NCBI GenBank assembly: GCA_012845835.1
Contig: JABAKD010000028.1
Location: 8,559,632 to 8,623,631, forward strand
DNA: 64,000 nt
From: Undaria pinnatifida
Taxonomy: Eukaryota > Sar > Phaeophyceae > Laminariales > Alariaceae
Direction: 5' to 3'
Shown here: piece by piece, positions 46,227 to 56,612 of the stretch
Numbering within the stretch: position 1 is the first letter of the stretch
Layout of the letters: each line of letters opens with the position of its first letter
The notes under the pieces: generated by a model
Told to the model about the DNA's origin: nothing
Databases searched by the model: none
The model's input: the letters and a program-made list of their open reading frames with translations, nothing else
Program-made: the position numbers and the translations under genes

Positions 46227-46388
46227 CACATCGCCTGTTCCGCGCCGTGCTCTACTCATATCACGAACATGTACAACGTGCTTGCCTGCTGCTGCGAACG
46301 CACGATACACATCGCCTGTTCCGCGCCGTGCTCTACTCATATCACGAACATGTACAACGTGCTTGCCTGCTGCTGCGAACGCACGATA
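46227..46388 (+). repeat. 81-bp perfect tandem duplication
   Basis: The unit beginning CACATCGCCTGTTCC occurs at 46227-46307 and 46308-46388 without any difference that I can see. Its length is 27 codons and all three plus-strand frames remain open across it, so a coding role cannot be inferred from openness. Perfect identity implies a recent event. Confidence 0.93.
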
Positions 46389-46745
46389 CGCGCCTGTGCG
46401 CGGATTACTGCGTTTTGTTCTATTTTTTTAACCCCTCAATTGATAAGCGCAAAGCCAAACCAATCCAAGTTTGTTGTCGTCATACGGTAGTAGGTCTCGT
46501 TTTGCTCGAGAAGATTGCCACACCCTGTCTAAAGGGGCTCCACGGGCAACACCACCGCAAGTTGTCGTAATATACCCATCCTCCCCGTTCTCTGGTGCGT
46601 TTGCCGTTGAACCCCTTCCCGTCTTTGCTCTTTAATTTTTTATTGGTATGCCGTGCTTGCGTTTTGACATGCAATCTCTTTCGCTCCTGTTTTTTTCTTT
46701 TTCCCGAACGGTGCGTCCTGTAACATACGGTGTCAACGATAGCCA

Positions 46746-47279
46746 ATGTCGCGAAATGCGCCTGCAGAGGTGCAAGATAATTTGGCGAGAGTCGCGCCCC
46801 CTCTGCAGCGGCTCTCCCCGACACAGGTTCGGCTGGTCCTGAACGCGCTGATGCGAACTCCGGTGGCAGTCGTGAAGCAGGTCGGTCTGCTGATGATGCT
46901 TTTTGTGGCGGCGGCCGAGGCAGGTTCGCCCGACGCTGCTGCTTTGTACACCGAACGCCTCGCTGGCCCAGCATCCAGCCGGCATATCGGTGTCACTGAG
47001 GTAGAAAGAAGAAGTGCACTCCAGCTCGTGGAGCGCATGCGGCCCCGAGACAAGAAGGGGAGGAAGGGTACGAAGCAGGGCGGGAATGGTCTGGTGGAGA
47101 AGCGCGGGGGTAGGCCGACAACTGAGGAGTTGCGGTGCTGGGCAGTGCAACGCAACCAAAAGGTTCGCCGACTCATCACGCTCCTGGGCGGTGAAGGGAT
47201 AATGCTGAACCACGTTCTTCTGGTTCGACATTACGTCAACCAAATAAGTTTGGTTGACGCTACGAAGGTGAACATGTGA
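46746..47279 (+). CDS. Hypothetical protein, 177 codons, unrecognised
   Basis: ATG at 46746 has an in-frame TAG six bases upstream (or that TAG is part of an acceptor, GATAG|CC). The frame is open for 177 residues. The translation begins with an amphipathic segment (VQDNLARVAPPLQRLSPTQV), then a hydrophobic stretch near residues 40-58, a basic patch RPRDKKGRKGTK and RRGGRPTTEEL-like sequence. It has ordinary amino-acid balance, unlike the repeat-derived frames nearby. It might be a first exon of the IQ-motif candidate 340 bases downstream, but no join could be proved. Confidence 0.38.
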   Translation: MSRNAPAEVQDNLARVAPPLQRLSPTQVRLVLNALMRTPVAVVKQVGLLMMLFVAAAEAGSPDAAALYTERLAGPASSRHIGVTEVERRSALQLVERMRPRDKKGRKGTKQGGNGLVEKRGGRPTTEELRCWAVQRNQKVRRLITLLGGEGIMLNHVLLVRHYVNQISLVDATKVNM

Positions 47280-47615
47280 AGAGCATAACTACAAGAAACG
47301 TTTAGTGGCCGTAGTGCTATCCCATTTATGAGCCGTTGCTTCACGAAAACAAAAACACGTACGTTGAATGTCGTGTAGTTGGTATAGCGGTGGTTCGAGC
47401 AGTTCCTCGTAGGTCGCAATATGCGGGCTGCTGAGGCAGGTGCAAATTTTAGAAGTCTTTATTTTCTAGCAATGCAGTCTAGTGAGTATGGAGCAAGTAT
47501 CATGTGCGTATACCCTACTCTCCTATCACATACATCGTATACCAGCAACGTTCCTCGCCGCATTGTTATACGGTAACCGGTACCTGGTTCGTTTCGGCCT
47601 CTCTGCAACGAACTG

Positions 47616-48380
47616 GTGGTAAAGGGGAATGATTGCCCATCGTGGCGTGTATCACTCGGAGGAAACCTACGCCTACATGTACGTGCGTACCCGCAGCAGC
47701 ATACAGTGGTGTTTGGAGTATTCAGTGGGCGTTTTATCGTCCCCTCTTCCGATCCCGAAGTCACGCGTCCGCATTCCGTTTTCGTCCATGAGCGACAGGC
47801 TCTGGCAGTAGCTACACACGTACTGCAACACATGGCGTTGACAACTGAGACCAAGCTCAGAAGACCGAGGCAGGCGGCTGTGGCTATCCAGCTGTTCTGG
47901 CGTGCAGGCCGCATGGTGAGGAGCAAATGGCGGGATGAGCAGCGATTCTCCGAAATCAGCGAGCCAGCGCGTGCCGCCGTCCGTCTGCAGGCCTTGGTGC
48001 GAGGAATGCTTGCTCGTCGTGATGTTCAAGGCGTGAAAACATCGTCGATTTCAGAGGTCACGTGGGTTTGGACCGGAAGAGGCCAGGTGCGCGGCGAAGC
48101 TGTCCGTCGTGCGGCAGGCGGTGCCAACACGATTGTTGGCGCGGTTGGGGGGTACGGGTGGAGAATACCACCACGGGGAAGACATGAAGCAGGTTGGCGT
48201 CGCTCCTCTAACGCTGTCGATGTCCAGTCCGCGGGCGGGATATCGTCTGCGGTCGGCCCGCAAAGGTGCACGCGGTACTGCGGGCAATCGCAGGGGAATT
48301 TCCAGGGTTGGAACGGCGATGTGAAGGCGAGGGAGATTCCGGCCTCGAAGATGGCCGTGGCAACAATGGCACAGAGGTGA
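47616..48380 (+). CDS. IQ-motif protein, exon limits unresolved
   Basis: The open frame encodes two calmodulin-binding IQ motifs. The first is AIQLFWRAGRMVR (about residues 90-102) and the second RLQALVRGMLARR (about 123-135), which fits the consensus [ILV]QxxxRGxxx[RK]. They lie at 47886-48020 and are separated by about 20 residues, a usual tandem spacing. The part before (VFGVFSGRFIVP) is ordinary sequence; the part after about 48035 becomes Gly/Arg-rich and may be intron read-through, as GTGAAA at 48034 could be a donor. There is no ATG at the start, so upstream exons are expected. IQ motifs bind calmodulin or myosin light chains; the full protein type is unknown. Confidence 0.5.
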   Translation: MVKGNDCPSWRVSLGGNLRLHVRAYPQQHTVVFGVFSGRFIVPSSDPEVTRPHSVFVHERQALAVATHVLQHMALTTETKLRRPRQAAVAIQLFWRAGRMVRSKWRDEQRFSEISEPARAAVRLQALVRGMLARRDVQGVKTSSISEVTWVWTGRGQVRGEAVRRAAGGANTIVGAVGGYGWRIPPRGRHEAGWRRSSNAVDVQSAGGISSAVGPQRCTRYCGQSQGNFQGWNGDVKAREIPASKMAVATMAQR

Positions 48381-48698
48381 GGAGAAATAATGCCATCTAC
48401 TCTCAGTGCTTTCCCCGCCCAGGCTCCTGAGAACACTAACCCATTCATACATATACATAGGAGTACGCCTCAGCTAGCGTGAGACCTTTTTGGAGGTATG
48501 AAATTTCCATGGCATAGTTGCCTTCAAGTTTTTTTCATGTAGCGTAGGCCTCCGACAGTATTCGTCAGGGGTAAATAACTCCGGGATAGCTTTCGAGGTA
48601 TTGATTGGCGTGCGTCGGCTTTCGATGTACGTTTCTCAACAGCGCTATCGCTTTTATTTTTTTCAACTTTTTTTTCTCTTCCCTCCGCTTTATCGCAG

Positions 48699-49271
48699 CC
48701 CTGGTTCGTACGAACAAGACAAGGAATCAAACACGGACTCGGATGATGGCGCGGATTGCGAGTGTTCGTCACCACCACCACCATCGCCACCCGCATCGGC
48801 TTTCATCGAGTCTGCTGACAGCTACAGCCAACCCAGTCGCACCATCCCGTCTCTGCTGGATGCTTCGCTCCTGGAGTCCCGGCCTACGCTGTCAAGGGAC
48901 ACCGCGAGCGAAGCGTCTAGCGCAGCACCCGGGACTTCAACACAGTCCTCGCCAGGTGTACACTGCAGTAACGATACCACCCCGTTGCCAATGGACCCCT
49001 TTTTACCAGCCTGCGAAGAGAAACCTCAACCGGTGCGGTGGTACGTATGTCCGCAGTCGGGGCGCATGCTTGAAGGACAGACGGACACACCGCGGGACAC
49101 AACTTGCAAAGCAGGTGGGATGCTACTCTGCAACGACGAAACTACCGGGGCCAACGATGGTTTAGACAACGCACTACCTCAGAGGAATGGCCTACCCACC
49201 ACGTATATCGAGAACGATGCAAAAGCTCCTATCGTTGTCATCGTGCCCTCCGCGGGCGATGCTTCCTTGAG
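48699..49271 (+). CDS. Possible Ser/Pro-rich acidic exon
   Basis: A strong polypyrimidine tract and TATCGCAG precede 48699, and TTGAG|GTGAGC follows 49271, so this is a good internal-exon candidate of 573 bases. The frame starting at 48700 encodes an acidic opening (SYEQDKESNTDSDDGAD), Pro/Ser-rich low complexity and an end with WYVCPQSGRML and a hydrophobic IVVIVPSAG. It lies 320 bases after the IQ-motif frame on the same strand and may be part of the same gene. No domain is recognised. Confidence 0.35.
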
Positions 49272-49282
49272 GTGAGCGAGTA

Positions 49283-49395
49283 CTGGTAGTAGCATTGGTG
49301 GTGGTAGTAGTAGTAGTGGTAGTAGTAGTAGTGGTAGTAGTAGGAGGAGGAGGAGCAGCAGTAGGAGTAGCAGTAGTAGCAGCAATGGTTAGTAG
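49283..49395 (+). repeat. GTA/GTG trinucleotide microsatellite
   Basis: Mixed GTAGTAGTGGTA units followed by AGGAGGAGGAGCAG and CAGTAGTAGCAG. It sits just after the donor at 49272, so it may be intronic. Confidence 0.85.
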
Positions 49396-49639
49396 TAGCG
49401 TCAACAAGAGCGCCGAAGGCTGCTCAAGGTCGCCTAATTATATATCAAGCGAAGAGGGCGATCGTCCCGAGCGACTGGGCGATCAAGCGAGCGACGGCAA
49501 GGTCGCGAGCAAGGGCGCGGCCGACCAGGCTATGGCGTGCCCGACGGAGGCGGCCCAAAGGCTGCACCAACGAAATACCGAGCGACCGGACGATCGACGG
49601 TCGCGAGCGAGTGAAAGGCGCGATCATGCGAGCGAACGC

Positions 49640-50310
49640 ACGAACGAATGCACAAGCGAACCCACAACAAAATTTATAAATACGCAGAACCCCCCCCAAA
49701 AAAAAACAAAACCCATCAATACCCTTCAAACGCCATCAAAATTCACCGAACCCACGAAAAGCCACCAAACACCATGACACCCCACGAAATCATCAACACT
49801 CGCCCAATTCACAAACCCCGCACAAAAAAAAACAGAAAGCCCACTACCACCCGCATAATAACCCAATAAAAAAACATCGAAACCCATCACTCCGGACCAA
49901 AACTCTCGAAAAAATGCGAAGATAACATTCCCGTGACCAATCAGCGAAAACAACTGACAAATAGCAGCGACCAAGCATGAAACAACACGAAATAACCTGA
50001 AAACCCAAGAAAACCCTTTTCAAAACCCACCATAGCCGACCCAACCGCCAAAAAAAGTAGATAAAACGCGAGAAGCGACGAGAAACCACGACAAACCACC
50101 AAACGAGACAGAACCCATCAAACGCACTAATGCTCGCGAAACAAACGGAACGAACTCGTGAGAACCCACATGAATCAACGAACCCCCCGAGAATCCCCGA
50201 AAACTCACTAAACCCCACAAAAAGACACCAACAAAAAGCACGCCATTGAAAATCACGAAAACCACACAAAAACAAACGAAACCCCACGAAAATTTTCAAG
50301 GCTGTCCTCC
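49640..50310. other. Strongly strand-asymmetric A+C-rich region
   Basis: For about 650 bases the plus strand is dominated by A and C with words such as CCACGAAA, AAACCCAC and ACCAAAC; G and T are scarce. The minus-strand frames across it (Phe/Trp/Val/Gly-rich) are compositional artefacts. A shorter similar stretch lies at 51310-51560. No gene is visible. Confidence 0.6.
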
Positions 50311-52690
50311 GTATCCGATTTTATACCACGGTACACTTATGTATGCGTGATCACGGTAATTTCACGGTTGGTTACGCTTCCGCGGTAATCAGAAGCCACG
50401 GTTTTCTTGGTGCCGTAAGAAGCAACCACTGTTGTTACAGTTCGGCGGTAAATATCCGCAACGGTTTTCCTGGTACAATAATGATAATGGCGTGTTTGCG
50501 ACGTCCAACCTCTGATGGGTGGGGAAAAAATCAAAATAGTACCGAAACCGACGAAAGCTATAATAGCCCAACGTAAACCAATCCACGAAAAAACTAGGTT
50601 AGAAAATCGTAAATGGTAGGAAAACGTTTTTCTTATCCAACTTTTCCTTGATTTTTCACGGGTTGGGTTGGCCTCGGATTGTGACGTTCGGCGGTTTCAA
50701 TACTTTTTTTTTTGTGTTTTCCTACTAAACTCCGACCCAACCAAAGTTGGTACATCGCAAGCACTCTAACGAGAAAGCACGGTAATTACACGGTTTCGCT
50801 TCGGCGGTGCTCGTTCGCCACGGTAACACCACCCGGTTTGTACGGTAGCCAGCCGCCAACGATGGGTACGTTGTGGAAACACGCAACAAAAAGTAACACA
50901 AGGTTGTAAGATCGATATCACTCTTCATGTTCGTACATGTCTTTGTATATTTCCCTCGCTGTTATCACCGAAGAGAAACTCGCCGTCGCAAGGCATACTC
51001 AGGCGCCCTGGAACGAAGCAGTTCAAGACAATATATACAAAATATACAACGAAGCAAAATACTCGTATTTCTAGTTAACAGGTTCCTGGCGTGCGGAATA
51101 ATCGTACATACACCACTCCGTCACCATGCCAGGTTCGAATACCAACTAGATTAATGACTAGATTAATGCCTAGATCAATGACTAGATTGATGACTACGTT
51201 CATGGTTGTCTTTGTCTACTCTGAACTGTCTTGCCAAGTTTCAAACACAATAACGGTATACTACAACACGCAATTAACGGCGGTAACATTACCGAGGACA
51301 GCCCTGAAAATTATCAAAACAATCGTGTAAACCCACGGAAAAACAACGAAAGCCCCACGAAAACCCACGCAAACCCGACCACAGGTTACCAAAACCTACG
51401 ATCAAACACAAACAAACACGAAATCCCACCACAACCCACTAAATCGTAACTTAAATATATATATATATGCCAAAAAAAGCCAAAATAAAAAGAAGACGTG
51501 CCCACAAAAAACGATGAAAGTAACAAAAAAACGAGAACCCATGAAAACCCCGTTGTGGATGCACCGTATATGCCGAAATACGTAGGCCTGCTGACTTACG
51601 TCAGGCAGTCTACCAGGCAATCGCTTGCAGTCGATGCCGTCCAATTGGCTGCGTGAGCTGCAAGCTCCGAAGAGCGCATGAGAACCCCCTAAGGGGAGTT
51701 GTGTTTATGATCAGGTGCCTCGCAGATGAGACGATGGGGCGAAAACAGGGAGTGGAAAAAATTACTGAGTGCGGGGTTCACGGTCGACTGATCACTTCTG
51801 CTGCTCAAGACCCTCAATGTATGTGCGGCAGGATGCCCAACACGCAAAGCCAGGGACGAAAAAAATACTCGGGGAGTAGTGTTGGCAGCAATTAGTAATG
51901 AAGCATGCTTGATCATTTTAGCTTGCTTGTGACAAGCCAAATCAAAGCAACCATGTCTTGCTTGTATGCCTCTTAAGCGAAATATGCATGCTTAACAATA
52001 ACCAAGTTACCAAATTGATCGATTTAAGCATACTTATTTACTTATTTAGTACTACTACTAAGCTTCGTAGTTTGGTGTCGTGGTGCTTTTGTAGGCCCCC
52101 TTTAGCATGATACAGGCCGACCTATATTCATCGTTTTGGATAACATGGATAAGAAGAGGTGGCACGCGTCCGCCAAACAGCTCCAAAAAACGTCGTCGCA
52201 GGCCTGTGAAACTGTGCCGAGGCTGCCTCGGCGCAAAATTGTCTGTCTACGACGACACCCCCTAAAGACTGCTGATAATGGGGGCTGGTGGCGAAGCACT
52301 CCCCGACACTAACGGGTTTGTTATGGGACTCGCGTGCCAGGAATCCGTGTGCTGAGCGTTGTGTGGGACTTGTTGTAAAGCGTGGTTTGACTCGTTATGT
52401 GCGGTCTCTTATCGGCGTCGAAGGACCGATGTGGGTGCTTTTAGTATGTAAATGGCCGGAACAAAAACGTACGTACCATTAAGTAAACGTGATCGATTAT
52501 TTTGTTATACGAAGATTGTTTATCTATTTTTTTTCCGGACGACGTCCATACAGGTCGGCGCGGGGTTGGGGCTAGGGTTTGGGTTAGGTCCTATGACCTT
52601 TTATCCCAAATCCCTTCTCATTACCTGTTATACTGGCACTACACGCTGTACGCACAAAATTTTATTTTTGTCATCCTGATGTATCCTGTA
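50311..52690. other. Stretch without a recognisable gene
   Basis: Contains recurring CACGGT words at 50340-50470 and 50770-50850, repeated GACTAGATTAATG words at 51150-51200 and the A+C-rich piece at 51310-51560. No coding exon, RNA gene or mobile-element boundary was found. Confidence 0.4.
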
Positions 52691-52693
52691 TAT

Positions 52694-53416
52694 TGTCAAG
52701 ATTCGGCCTCGAAAGGCCTGTAATTATCCGAATTTGAGATCATTTGGATAGGTTTCGTATGATAAGGTTGGCGTTTCATATTCGGGAAAGTTAGGAAATA
52801 GATCGGAGGCACGAGCACCTGCTCATTTGGCAGACCTGCAGGGGGCACTCTGTGTCTCCACCAATAGCCGTACAAATGGCGTTGTCAGGTTCTAGAGCCT
52901 TTTCTGCCCTCCCCCGCCACACCGGCTGTACGCGGCAGGTCTTTGACGGGTGGCTTTCGCCTTGTTGTAGGGTCTGCGTTTCCTATAACTGCTTTTCTTC
53001 GCGTGTTCCTGGCTCCATAGCCAGACCGTTAAAGGTGTGGGAGTGGGTTTTGATGAGCCGCATCTTGGACTTATGGTCTAGTTCGTAGAACCGGACTTTC
53101 CCCGAATCTCCCATATTTCTGCATATGCGACTCATCAGGGTGGGCTAGTGTTAAGATACGGCCTCGAAAGGCCTGTAGTTATCCCAACTTGACATCATTT
53201 GGATGGGTTTCGTATGATAAGGTTGGCTTTTTATATTCGGGAGAGTTAGGAAACAGATCGGAGGCACGTGCCTCCGACCTCAGAAGCCATCCGGGGCTCT
53301 GGTGGAATCGAATAAAGCTACATCTCTACGAAGGCAAAGAAAGTGAGTACTCTCCGAGGACCTGCTCAATTGGTAGACCTGCGGGGGCACTCTGTGTCTC
53401 CACCAATAACCTTACA
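52694..53416 (+). mobile_element. Miniature LTR retrotransposon (TRIM type), third element
   Basis: A 723-bp element with LTRs at 52694-52874 (181 bp) and 53149-53416 (268 bp). Both begin TGTYAAGATWCGGCCTCG and end CNTACA. The left LTR lacks about 85 bp present in the right one. A likely primer-binding site TGGCGTTGTCAGG lies at 52877, two bases inside the left LTR, and a G-rich tract AGGGTGGGCTAG abuts the right LTR. ATAT is found on both outer sides. The 274-bp interior has no coding capacity. Confidence 0.7.
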
Positions 53417-53419
53417 ATA

Positions 53420-54130
53420 TGTAGATTCTTGCATGCCTTGCGTATAGGCGACTCTTTTATTATTTATTTACGGAACCCGCATATTGTGCGTGTACGTACA
53501 TAATGTTGGGTGTGTGTGTTTTTTTTTTGTCGTTTTCCGACATTTTGTTCAGCACTGTTTTTCTCCCGTTTGTTTTCGTTTTTTTTCGTATATGTTTCAC
53601 TACTTTTTATCATGTTTTTTGTTTTGTTTTTTACATCACACAGTTTTGATTTTCATTTCATTTTTTTTAAACTACGTATGTGATTTCGTTTTGCTTTGGC
53701 CTCGCGTTCAACCTCTGTAAACCATTTTAACAAGATGCAAAAGTTATACAACACTAAATCCAAGTAATCCCCCCCCCCTAAATCATTGATACACTTCTAA
53801 AGGGCCTGATCCTGGCATGGAAACGTCTTCCATTCCACCACAAATAAACAAATATGCACGCTTTCGTTAACACATACTACAAACATGGTTTAGCACGGCC
53901 ACTTGCTTAAACAGTAAATTAGAATGGTAACTAAGCAACTTTTTTGCCAAATAAGCAAAAATCGAAGCATCCCTTTTATTGGAGTTGCTTGCTTGCCAAT
54001 ACTGCTCGGGAGAGCTCAACGGAGTGTGTGGGTTTATGCCGCACTATGAAACCGTGAAAACCAATCCTATATTTTGATTATTTGAACGTATTGCTACTCT
54101 CTTATGCCAGTATAGCAGTTGAGAGATTTT
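53420..54130. other. T-rich stretch without a recognisable gene
   Basis: Runs of T dominate 53510-53690, followed by ordinary AT-rich sequence. No gene or repeat boundary is visible. Confidence 0.4.
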
Positions 54131-54143
54131 TTTATCAGATGCT

Positions 54144-54444
54144 TGTTGATCCCTACGAAGCGTTGAGGGCTCACCCGTTGAGCCAACAGTAGTGGGGTAG
54201 TGGAGTCACCGGTATAATGACAAGTAAAAGACGTACAAATATATATTGTGTTGCTCCTAGTCAAGGCGCAGCGTGGAGAGAAGACTCACTGGGTAGAAGA
54301 AGAACAACGAGGAGTGACGGCGAAATAGACAGAATGATTCCACCATCCCGATATCCCGCTACCATATAGCCAACCTATCACTGGAAGCCCCTACTATACT
54401 CAACCGCAATCATATCCGTATCATATCCAAGCATACAATCAACA
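54144..54444 (-). repeat. LTR of deleted copia element, left copy
   Basis: Pairs with 56312-56612. Shared landmarks include CCGTTGAGCCAACAGTAGTG, GTGTTGCTCCTAG and GAAGAAGAACAACGAGGAG. Confidence 0.88.
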
Positions 54445-55589
54445 GCCTCCCTGCTTCGTTAATGATACGGCATGATGCTATATTGTCATATCCTTAGGGT
54501 AGAATGCTTCAATGAAAAATACGGTCGATCAGTATCCTCCCAGTACCACTGTGACAAGAAGGGAAGATTGTAGCATCGTAGTCGTTGAAAAGCACTCCAT
54601 AAATCTAGAGACACAATTCAGTGACAGTATCCAACATCAATCTTCGCGAACCTGAGATTTTTTAAGTCGTAAAATCTCAAGTCCAAAAACAAAACTCAAA
54701 TCCGAAATCCATACACCAAAAACTCAAATTTATAATCAAATTCCAAAATCCGAAAACTCAAACATCGGCCCTAAATCAGCACTCACCTTCCTTACAAAAC
54801 GGTTGTCAACTCCATAGAATAGGGCTGCCTACAAGTGTGATTGGAAGCAGTCTCAAAACTCACTTTCGAATTAGACAAATGTCTCCCGGCTTGTACATAC
54901 ATACCAAAAATCCGTTCAAATTCCCAATGCTCAAATCCAGGGCAAAATAATGCCATACTAGACCGTGCAATCGCGAAAAATATTATTTCAAAAGTCGAGA
55001 AACAGCTACTTGTCTCCCTAAGCGCCATGCACTCTTAAACGTACCAAAATCCAGCTAATATGTGCAGAATAATCCGTCAACAAACAATTCAAATGAGCTC
55101 GCGCAATAGTTAGTCGCCCTCGGGTTCAGACGTATCGAACTCGTCGAGTTTGAGACCTTTTTCCTACTTAACGAGCCTTAATCCTTTGGAGTGGTCAAGC
55201 GCATCGTACCCCGCACAAGCGGTAGCAGGTGAGTGTGACCCCTCCTTGCAGGATAAAACTGAACGATTTGGCTCAGCTGGGTCTCACTACGAGGCTAGTT
55301 GAGAAAACCATAGACTGAGAACGCAGGGATGACCCCGGGTAGTCTACAAAACCATTGCCGTCCCCAAGTCCCAAAATTCTCATACTTCCAGCTTATAATA
55401 AACTCCGTATTATCCACCATCAGCGATTTATTACTGAAATGGAAACGAAAAGTCTCAAATATCATTGCCAAACTGTAGAAACAGAGAACCTCGCGTACTA
55501 AATCATGAGATATTCTACCATTTTCGAAAACCAAATGTTCCATCATAAAATCCCGGTGAAAGCGAAAAAACCAACCTCAGTTTTCCAGT

Positions 55590-55790
55590 GTACCTTCCTC
55601 GGTGAACTCGTGGTCCTAGCCACCGCACTCACTGCGTCGCAATATCCGGATGTGTCTGGTTAGCAAGCCACACCAAGCATCCGATCAGCTCGCGAAAAAG
55701 GCCAGTCTAATAGATACCTTCCTCGAGCGGGCTTCTCCTACCTGAACTAACACATATATCACCATTCACCGCAAACCCCGCGAAAATATA
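55590..55790 (-). pseudogene. Copia reverse-transcriptase fragment
   Basis: The minus strand encodes RELIGCLVWLANQTHPDI followed by frame breaks, and aligns at DNA level with 16240-16370 of the larger copia element (RELVGCLMWLANQTRPNI there). It is the C-terminal part of the reverse transcriptase. A stop and a shift soon after it show that it is dead. Confidence 0.8.
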
Positions 55791-56311
55791 TCAAATCCCG
55801 CAATATGTCACTATATTTCAGAGTTGACTCGAAAACTGATGCCGGTATAGCACGAATTCAACAGCGTGTTTCTTTCTGTTTCAGAGTACCGATAGATCAG
55901 AGCGCAAACGCCGCGCTACACGTGACGAAGTTTGTTATATCGAGGGTCAAGTTTTTCCGCATGTTCCTCCCCGGAAGAGCGATACGTTGTATCACAGTGC
56001 TGCAAGAGTGTTAGTTCATGCTGCTACTTGATAAGCTACCGCAATAAAGAAATAACGACCCTTTAAACTGTTTGTCAACCTTGACTAAAACGCGAATATA
56101 TAATACGGTATCAGGCAAACTCCATAAAAATCGCAGGAGTTTTGGCCATTTTCGTCTGTACTCTAAATGCTCGTATACTACGTACATAAAATGTTTGAGC
56201 ACCTAACTGTGGACTATACAAACTTCATAGTCTACCCCATTCCCCCTGCTCATTTTTTTATGTCCGGCCTAAAGATACCGCTTACCGTACCACTCTGCAC
56301 ATTATCGTGTT

Positions 56312-56612
56312 TGTTGGTCCCTACGAAGCGTACAGGGCTTACCCGTTGAGCCAACAGTAGTGGGGTAGTGGAGTCACAGGTATGAAGACAAGTAAAAGCC
56401 GTACAAATATATACTGTGTTGCTCCTAGCCAAGGCGCAGCGTCGAGCGAAGGAGACTCAATCGGTAGAAGAAGAACAACGAGGAGTGACGGCGAAATAGC
56501 CAGAATAGTTCCATCCCGATATCCCGCTACCATGTAGCCCAACTATCACTGGAAACCCCTACGATACTCGACCGTAATCACATCCGTATCATATCCAAGC
56601 ATATAACCAACA
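56312..56612 (-). repeat. LTR of deleted copia element, right copy
   Basis: 301 bp with TGTTG...CAACA ends, matching 54144-54444. On the minus strand GGTAAGCGG lies about 35 bases inside it, similar in place to GGTAAGCGC in the larger element. Confidence 0.88.

Larger units (their letters stand above)
54144..56612 (-). mobile_element. Deleted copia-type LTR element, 2.47 kb
   Basis: LTRs of 301 bp each at 54144-54444 and 56312-56612 begin TGTTG and end CAACA, the same ends as the larger copia element. On the minus strand GCAGGGAGGC abuts the 54444 end, as a polypurine tract should. The interior is only 1,867 bp and keeps a short reverse-transcriptase relic and an A+C-rich 3' part. TCAGATG occurs at 54135-54141 and at 56613-56619, a likely target duplication offset by two bases on the left. 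Confidence 0.85.
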
